From the NCBI GenBank assembly GCA_963755985.1, contig CAVWLO010000001.1, forward strand, positions 620,001 to 684,000: 64,000 bases of DNA, written 5' to 3'. The notes beneath the pieces are model-generated. The model did not search any database. It was given only the letters and a program-made list of their open reading frames with translations, and was not told the DNA's origin. The stretch comes from DASXMT01 sp963755985 (GTDB taxonomy: Bacteria > Actinomycetota > Acidimicrobiia > Acidimicrobiales > RAAP-2). A program made the translations under genes and the position numbers. Below are positions 58,721-64,000 of this stretch, in pieces. How positions within the stretch are numbered: position 1 is the first letter of the stretch; every line of letters starts with the position of its first letter.

Positions 58721-60040
58721 TCACGGTTGCCGGTCTCCTGGGTTGGCGGAGTGGGATACCGAGGGAGGCGCTCCGTTGACGACAGCCTGATTCGGCTCAG
58801 CCAATTTCGTGCCGAGGCGGGGGTTGAGTGCGTGGGTGCCTTGCAAGGTCTGAACCGGTAGGAAGCGGACTCCTACTTCGAGACCACCGGGGTTCGCGGG
58901 TTGGAGGTCCAACCGGGCGCCGTGAGCAGTGACAATGGCTTGCACGATGGAGAGGCCGAGGCCGAGGCCGTCGTGTTGGCCTGCGCGATCGCCGGTGAGG
59001 CGTTGGAAGGGTTGGAGAAGACGGTCGAGCTGGTCTGGGGGTACGACCGGCCCGGTGTTGGAGACCATGAGTGTGGGCTGCCCGTCTTGGGTCTTGACTA
59101 CTACCTGGACGTTGCCGTCGGGATGGTTGTACCGGATGGCGTTGTCGACAAGGTTCGAGACGAGCCGTTCGATGAGGTGGACATCTCCGGTGAGCGGAGC
59201 GGGAAGAAGGAACGTATCGAGTCGTACCCGTTGGGCTTCGGCGGCAGATTGGCGGGTGTGGAGGACTTGGCTGGTGATCGACGCCAGGTCGAGCGGTTGG
59301 CGGTGATCGAGGCCTCGTTGGCTGCGGGCCAGGGTGAGGAGGGCTTCGATGAGTTGTTCTTGTTGCTGGCCGTTTTCGAGGAGGTCTTGGCAAACCGCTC
59401 GGTAGGACTCGATGGTTGCGTCGGGGTCGCTCAGGACCATTTCGAGGAGGGCGCGTTCGACGGTGATCGGGGTGCGTAGTTCGTGGGAGGCGTTGGCGGC
59501 GAAACGCCGTTGGGCGTCGAACGCGGCTTCGAGGCGGGACAGGAGTCCGTCGATGGTGTCGCTGAGGTCTTTCAGCTCGTCGGATGGACCATCGAGGCTG
59601 AGACGTTCGTGAAGGTTGTCTTCGGAGATCTTCCGGGTGGTGGCGGTGATGGTGCGCAGCGGTCGTAGCACCCGTCCGGCGACCAACCAGCCGAGAGCGA
59701 TGGAGATGAGCACCATGGCGGCGAGGGCGATGCTGGAATCGACGAGAAGATGGTGGAGGTCATCGCCTCGAAGCTGGTTGGCCAGGCTGGTGGCGTCGAC
59801 GGAGTTAGCCGGGCGCACGTTGGGGATTGCGCCGGCGATCTGGTCGCCACCGGCGCCGGTGGACTTTTGGCTGGCGACGGGGAAGTTGTGTTCGACGAGG
59901 ATGTAGGTGATGGCGAGCAGCACGGCTCCCGAGGCGAGGAAGAGGGTGCCATAGAGCAGAGTGAGCCGTCCTCGCACGGTGGTGTTGGGATGCCCGAGCC
60001 GCCGGAGCGCAGTTCGGAGTCGGTCCGGAGGGTTCGTCAT
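58721..60040 (-). CDS. Sensor histidine kinase (HAMP, HisKA, HATPase)
   Basis: The 439-residue membrane kinase has two membrane segments (about 22-45 and 100-122) that bracket an extracytoplasmic loop of about 55 residues. A HAMP segment follows (AGRVLRPLRTITATTRKISEDNLHERLSL), then the phospho-accepting histidine in FAANASHELRTPITVERALLE (about His197), and N, G1 and G2 boxes (NLVDNAIRYNHPDG; DGLGLGLSIVQAIVTAHGARL). The start MTNPPDRL (60040) matches the fold. Only the tail of its response regulator remains just upstream, so it is now an orphan kinase. Confidence 0.9.
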   Translation of the reverse strand: MTNPPDRLRTALRRLGHPNTTVRGRLTLLYGTLFLASGAVLLAITYILVEHNFPVASQKSTGAGGDQIAGAIPNVRPANSVDATSLANQLRGDDLHHLLVDSSIALAAMVLISIALGWLVAGRVLRPLRTITATTRKISEDNLHERLSLDGPSDELKDLSDTIDGLLSRLEAAFDAQRRFAANASHELRTPITVERALLEMVLSDPDATIESYRAVCQDLLENGQQQEQLIEALLTLARSQRGLDHRQPLDLASITSQVLHTRQSAAEAQRVRLDTFLLPAPLTGDVHLIERLVSNLVDNAIRYNHPDGNVQVVVKTQDGQPTLMVSNTGPVVPPDQLDRLLQPFQRLTGDRAGQHDGLGLGLSIVQAIVTAHGARLDLQPANPGGLEVGVRFLPVQTLQGTHALNPRLGTKLAEPNQAVVNGAPPSVSHSANPGDRQP

Positions 60041-60045
60041 GGTGC

Positions 60046-60162
60046 TCAGGTGATCCGGTAGCCCACGGGGGACACGGTCTCGATGACTGGCGGGTCTCCG
60101 AGTTTGGCTCGCAACCGGCTGATGGTCATACGCACCGCGTTGGTGAACGGGTCGTAGCCGGC
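60046..60162 (-). pseudogene. OmpR-family response regulator, C-terminal remnant
   Basis: The frame ending at 60046 encodes DPFTNAVRMTISRLRAKLGD and PPVIETVSPVGYRIT, the recognition helix and wing of an OmpR/PhoB DNA-binding domain. Upstream of about 60162 the similarity stops abruptly and there is no receiver domain. It lies 5 nt before the histidine kinase start, the normal position of the 3' end of a response regulator gene. Confidence 0.7.
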
Positions 60163-60240
60163 GGCCGCCTGGGCGGGAACCCTGCCCGCAATGCCAGCCT
60201 GGTTGGTGGCGTGCAGGGGGTCCCGCCCAACCAATCAAAG

Positions 60241-60739
60241 ACCTGCATCTTCGACTATCGACGGGAAGTGCGATCCTGGCAGCGCCTGCTCGGACCCGAT
60301 CTGCGTCACGCCGATGCGCTGTCGCCTCCCCACGGTTGAGAAGGGCTCAGGTCCTCGAAATGAGGGCAGCGCTCGAGGAGCGGAGCTAGTCATAACGCCC
60401 TATCTCGGTCCCCGGTCGTAGCGGCCGAGGTCGAGCGGCGCCACGTCGTGGTCGTCGCTTGGAAGCTGCAGGCGGGCCTCCACCGGTGTCTTGCCGTCGG
60501 CCCAACCGACGACGTCCAGGTGGCGGCGGTGGCGACCGGATCAGTGGCCGGGCCGGGGCGAAGCTTCCGCCCTCGCCGGGGCGCAAGCTCTCCTTGGTCA
60601 AGTACCATGCGCCGGCGCCCACGAAGACTCCGGCCCGGCAAGCACGACTGACCCTCGTCCGATTCTCAGGCGGGCGCCCATCCCGTGACATCTAGGACGA
60701 TCTGGCCCTCTTTCCCTGCCTGCCTCCCCCCGCTCGCTG
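60241..60739. other. Region without a recognisable gene
   Basis: About 500 bases lie between the response-regulator remnant and the lipoprotein gene. Open frames exist on both strands but are arginine- and proline-rich and match nothing known. Confidence 0.5.
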
Positions 60740-60759
60740 GATTAGTTAGCCTAATCTTC
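60740..60759 (+). promoter_or_regulatory. Possible iron-box-like palindrome upstream of lipoprotein gene
   Basis: The inverted repeat GATTAG-TTAGC-CTAATC (60740-60756) includes TTAGCCTAA, the centre of IdeR/DtxR sites. By eye about 13 of 19 bases agree with the IdeR consensus. It lies 20-40 nt before the lipoprotein start. Iron control is only a hypothesis. Confidence 0.35.
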
Positions 60760-60776
60760 GTGGGCTAGGGGGAAAT

Positions 60777-61706
60777 ATGTATCGACGGAACAGGATCATC
60801 GGCGGTGTCGCCGTCGCCACGTTGGCGACAATCCTCGCCGCCTGCGGCTCCAGCTCTACGACCAGCTCGAGCGCTACGTCCACGACCGCCAGACCCACGC
60901 GGGGCTTCGAGGCCGGTGCGACGACTGGATGCACACCGGCCGTGATGGTGGTCCGCCATGCTGAGGATGGACCCAACCCCAAGGGTGGGGCCGACATCTT
61001 GGACGCCGCGGGTATCAAGCATGCGGCCTTGTATCCGGAGCTGTTTCGAAGCTATCTGGCCGAGAGTGGCACTGTCCTGCCTGGCGGGATCTGTCCGATC
61101 GGAAAGATCATCGCGATCAACCCGACGGGGAACCCGCAGAATTGGGGTCCGGGTACCAATCCCTACAAGACCATCGAGCCACTTGCCCAGTCCCTCAGCC
61201 TCAAGATAGAGGTCGGGGATGGCTCCATGCCATCCCCCGAGGATCCCAACGGCGTGTCCTACTCGACGGTATACAACTGGGACGCGCTCCAGCCGGCAGG
61301 GCGGTTTGGGCCGCAGCACGTGCGCCTGAAGTCGCTGCTGGCCAACGGAACGGGGACGCCAACGTCGACTGTCATCGCGTGGGACAAGCAGGGTCTGTAT
61401 CCCAGCGCCGAAGACCTGAAGGGCAAGACCATCAACGGCAAGAAGCTCGAGACCTACTATCCCCCTGGTGTTCCGCTCTTGAAGGCGCTACCCACGAATC
61501 CGGATGCCATCGTTACGAACGCGAACTACATCCCCGAGCGCACTGACTTCTACGTCTTCGCCGATCAGGATCCCGCCAGTGGACAATTTAGCTTCACCAA
61601 GGCTTACAAGCAGGAGTACAGCAACGACGGTGGCAAGACCTGGCAGCCATACGCCGTTAGGATCGCCCCCACGGCCAACGCCCTCAGGATAGTGCCAGTT
61701 AGTTAG
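60777..61706 (+). CDS. Secreted lipoprotein with histidine-phosphatase-like motif
   Basis: The 309-residue protein has a lipoprotein signal peptide (MYRRNRIIGGVAVATLATIL followed by AACG, lipobox L-A-A-C) and a serine/threonine-rich linker. The mature part has VMVVRHAEDGPNPKGG near residue 60, similar to the RHG/RHAE motif of the histidine phosphatase superfamily. The second catalytic histidine is not obvious. The ATG follows AGGGGGAA. It could be a cell-surface phosphatase or a binding protein; neither is certain. Confidence 0.7.
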   Translation: MYRRNRIIGGVAVATLATILAACGSSSTTSSSATSTTARPTRGFEAGATTGCTPAVMVVRHAEDGPNPKGGADILDAAGIKHAALYPELFRSYLAESGTVLPGGICPIGKIIAINPTGNPQNWGPGTNPYKTIEPLAQSLSLKIEVGDGSMPSPEDPNGVSYSTVYNWDALQPAGRFGPQHVRLKSLLANGTGTPTSTVIAWDKQGLYPSAEDLKGKTINGKKLETYYPPGVPLLKALPTNPDAIVTNANYIPERTDFYVFADQDPASGQFSFTKAYKQEYSNDGGKTWQPYAVRIAPTANALRIVPVS

Positions 61707-62492
61707 GGCTACCCGCGACGGCGCCAAAGGGCGGCACCGGTTCGACGGGTCATCGGTACGGCGCCTCGTCCTTGAACCCAGCGAGGACTAGCAGCCCCGC
61801 AATGTCAACCTCGTCGGTGGTGGCGCTGCAACTCACATTTACGTCGCAGATAGAGGCCATGATGCGGACGGGATCCTTGTTAATGCATGCTTTGTTAAGA
61901 GCCGCAAACTCGGTTGACTAGGGACTCGGGTCGCCGAGGCATTAATCGATCCACTGATTGAGATCGAGGGATTTTCGAATCAGTTGTGTGAACCGGGAGC
62001 GCAAAATTGGGACCTCACTCAGAACGACAGTAGATTGCAGGTTGGTGTTTGAGGAATGGCGTTTTTGGGGCCCTGTACATAGAGGACCTACTGAGCGCTT
62101 GACGCCGGTCCGTCGTGACACCCGTCAGCCGCTAGCGGGGTGATGGCCCGCCCGGTCTCGAGCAAGCTCTAACGCCATAGGCTGAGAGGGCCCCTATTCG
62201 TCAACAACGTTCTCCGACGCGTCGCATCAATTGCAACATCCACTGTGTGCGCAATGATTTTTCTAAACGGGTTTGGTACAATTCAGAGGTCTTCCGGCGA
62301 GACCGAGGGGGGGAAATGTCGAGTCTTGGTCGTTTTGGTACGCCTTGCCTAGGTGCGATCGGAGGGCGCGATCCGTCTCGAGGCAGGCGTGGCTTCACTC
62401 GGCTGGCTGTCTCCGGCGGTGAGACCTGCCCGCCTTCCAGGAGGGCGCGGGCAAGCGTGGACGGATCGTTGAGTGTGTCTCGCAGGTCCCCG
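61707..62492. other. Region without an intact gene; possible promoter
   Basis: About 785 bases, lower in GC than the neighbours. An extended -10 (TGGTACAAT, 62274-62282) could be a promoter for the downstream lipoprotein. A purine-rich ribosome-binding-like stretch precedes an ATG at 62316 that is in frame with the lipoprotein, but the 59 residues it would add are not protein-like. No other gene seen. Confidence 0.4.
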
Positions 62493-63074
62493 ATGAAGAG
62501 TGCAGTTGCGCTGGTCGTCGCGGGAGGTCTATCGATCGGACTGGCGGGCTGCGGCTCGGGCTCGGGGTCCAATCAGTCGTCGCCATCCGTGCCGAAAAGG
62601 CACTTGTTCGCTACAAGGGGTGTCAGCCTCCGCGTGATCAACAGGGATGAGGCCCGCACCACGGTCACGATCTGCGCAGTAAATGTGAGATGCAAGGACC
62701 CCGCAACACTCGGCGTCGACCAGTCGGTAGATATGGCCGCGGGCGAGGTGAATGGCGATATTCGCTACGCCGATGGCTATACCGTCAAATTCGATGCTGT
62801 TAATCCGGACATCGGAGCACCCTATATCGAATTGACGCCCCCGCCGGGCCCTGCTTACGCCGGCCAGGGCCCTCAAACCTTGAAGTTGAGCGAAGGGGAA
62901 TGGGCTCTAACACCTCCAGGTGAGCTGGGCGGGTACCGCTTCAAGGGTGAGCGCGCCACCGACACCAGCGATTACAAGGTCATGAAGCTGACGGCCTACG
63001 CCAACGGGGCGAACGCCCCTTGCAGCTACCCAAATACCCTCTACCCAGACAGTCTGCCGAGCAGCGCGTGCTGA
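62493..63074 (+). CDS. Putative lipoprotein of unknown function
   Basis: The 193-residue protein has a lipoprotein signal (MKSAVALVVAGGLSIGLAGC; lipobox L-A-G-C), a glycine/serine linker and a mature domain with three or more cysteines (VTICAVNVRCKD; NGANAPCSYPN; SSAC at the end) that may form disulfides outside the cell. It matches no family I recognise. The start at 62493 puts the signal peptide at the N-terminus; an in-frame ATG at 62316 would leave it internal. Confidence 0.6.
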   Translation: MKSAVALVVAGGLSIGLAGCGSGSGSNQSSPSVPKRHLFATRGVSLRVINRDEARTTVTICAVNVRCKDPATLGVDQSVDMAAGEVNGDIRYADGYTVKFDAVNPDIGAPYIELTPPPGPAYAGQGPQTLKLSEGEWALTPPGELGGYRFKGERATDTSDYKVMKLTAYANGANAPCSYPNTLYPDSLPSSAC

Positions 63075-63249
63075 CCCTGAGGGCCCACGTCTTGGGGGGC
63101 CGATGTGATCGTGCTGCGAGTCCTCTTTGACATGCCTGCTCGTTCCCGTCGCACATAGGGCACGAAGCGGTATGGGTCCTCGGGGAACCGAGAACCGAGC
63201 ATCCGCAACTACCTGAACGGGGAGGGGGCGTCGGTGTACGCACAAGAAT

Positions 63250-63598
63250 CGCCTTAGATGCCAGGTCGGCCAGCAGCTCGGAGATCTTGGTGAACGCCGC
63301 GCTGTAGCCCCGCCGGCAGGCTTGGTTCCAGTTGACCAGCTTGCGAAAGCGGCGTGAGAACTCGACCGCTTGTCGCTGTGCACCGGGGCGTCCCTTCCTC
63401 GGGATGGGCGACGTGCTTCACCCCGAGGGAGCAGAGTTCAGCCTCCACCTTCGCTTCGCCATAGCCACGGTCAGCCGTCACCGCCTTCGGCACCTTTCCG
63501 AACCGTGCCGCCACCCGGGCGACAGCCGGCACCAGCTTGGTCCGACGGGCCCACCCGAGGGCATGCAATGCGGCCACGGTCTTGCTTAGCTTGGCCAC
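63250..63598 (-). pseudogene. Transposase remnant
   Basis: The frame reads KLVPAVARVAARFGKVPKAV, then TADRGYGEAKVEAELCSLGV, then KHVAHPEEGTP; the T-A-D-R-G-Y/F-G motif is typical of the DDE transposase core of multi-copy IS families. Downstream, RRFRKLVNWNQACRRGYSAA in another frame looks like the C-terminal part. A frameshift near 63400 and loss of the N-terminus make it inactive. No terminal inverted repeats were found. Confidence 0.55.
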
Positions 63599-63631
63599 TC
63601 ACAGAGGCGTGCCCGAAGGTCGGCCGACGAG

Positions 63632-64000
63632 CTAGCTCAAGCCCGCGGCGAGCATGAGCAGTTCGCGGGCCGGTCCGGCCGGAGGCAGGGGAGCACGGCG
63701 CCAAACTGCCCGCAGGTCGCGGGCAAGGTCGAGGGCTTCGACTGAGACCGCTTGCAGTCGTCCGGCGGCGATGTCGTCGGCGACCGTGAGCTCGCTGAGC
63801 ACGGCGGGACCTGCTCCAGCGATGACAGCGGCCCGTACCGCCGCCGTGGTCGGGAGGGAGAGGGCGGGGTCCTCGAGTTCGACGGTCTCTCCGAGAATCT
63901 TCTTGACGGCTACGCCGAGCACCTCGCGAGTGCCCGATCCGTACTCTCGGACGACAAGCGGCGTCATCGCGAGCTGCAGGGCCGTGATCGGCCCGCGTCG
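63632..64000 (-). CDS. LysR-type transcriptional regulator, C-terminal part (cut by window edge)
   Basis: The frame runs into the right edge of the window; its first visible codons are already within the substrate-binding domain. Segments MTPLVVREYGSGTREVLGVA, LSLPTTAAVRAAVIAGAGPA and VLSELTVADDIAAGRLQAVS are typical of the C-terminal subdomain of LysR-type regulators. The DNA-binding part lies outside. The stop is followed by the transposase remnant. Confidence 0.75.
   Translation of the reverse strand, partial: RRGPITALQLAMTPLVVREYGSGTREVLGVAVKKILGETVELEDPALSLPTTAAVRAAVIAGAGPAVLSELTVADDIAAGRLQAVSVEALDLARDLRAVWRRAPLPPAGPARELLMLAAGLS

Noticed and set aside
60448..60695. Several overlapping open frames rich in R, P and G
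   Set aside because: Typical chance frames in high-GC DNA; no homology or start signal.
1..64000. CRISPR arrays, rRNA genes, intact insertion sequences or prophage genes
   Set aside because: No regularly spaced repeats, no conserved rRNA segments, no integrase or phage structural genes were recognised; only one decayed transposase is present.

Overview
The window is 64 kb of high-GC DNA from an actinobacterium (Actinomycetota), probably a soil or sediment lineage. The evidence is the GC-rich third positions, an F420-dependent PPOX oxidoreductase, an ECF42-type sigma factor beside a DGPF/YCII protein, a SARP/AfsR-like BTAD regulator, a rifamycin phosphotransferase behind a rifamycin-associated element, and many leaderless-looking promoters. 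No rRNA, tRNA, CRISPR array or intact insertion sequence was seen. A genus cannot be assigned from the sequence alone.

Region 1 (about 1-33.7 kb) is a mosaic of short stress, detoxification and regulation modules. Each one pairs a small regulator (MarR, MerR, ArsR, TetR, AraC, GntR, SoxR) with one or two effector genes, often overlapping by 4 nt. The effectors include pirin, SRPBCC/AHSA1 proteins, VOC proteins, SDR and aldo-keto reductases, quinone reductase, epoxide hydrolase, a methyltransferase, dihydrofolate-reductase-like proteins and a base-excision glycosylase. Several modules keep readable operators: perfect palindromes over the -35/-10 of ArsR operons, a SoxR box, a MerR palindrome and TetR palindromes. 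Decayed genes lie between them (VOC, SRPBCC membrane protein, glycolipid-binding protein, truncated globin, a frameshifted ECF sigma factor). The region ends with a rifamycin phosphotransferase gene downstream of a palindromic element.

Region 2 (about 34-44 kb) holds an ABC-2 exporter divergent from a 1050-residue BTAD/NB-ARC/TPR regulator. Two arrays of three direct repeats with 11-bp periodicity, one in the divergent promoter and one behind the regulator gene, look like SARP-type binding sites. VOC, MarR and ClC chloride-channel genes follow.

Region 3 (about 44-58 kb) is the most unusual part. It is a glycosyltransferase island of five large genes, three of them multi-domain fusions, with interleaved and translationally coupled small ORFs of unknown function. 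It is divergent from an operon encoding a nucleotidyltransferase (NTP_transf_5 type), a PqqD-like protein and an HPr-kinase-like ATPase, followed by a small peptide ORF with a strong ribosome binding site. That peptide shares its N-terminal half with a second unannotated 57-residue peptide (47665-47838) that carries a Tat-like RR motif and a hydrophobic stretch. Together these look like an undescribed peptide-modification and glycosylation system related to RiPP or lasso accessory genes but without the lasso cyclase and leader peptidase.

Region 4 (about 58-64 kb) is decayed and accessory: a VOC fragment, an orphan histidine kinase with only the tail of its response regulator, two lipoproteins (one behind a possible iron-box-like palindrome), a transposase remnant, and a LysR-type gene cut by the window edge.
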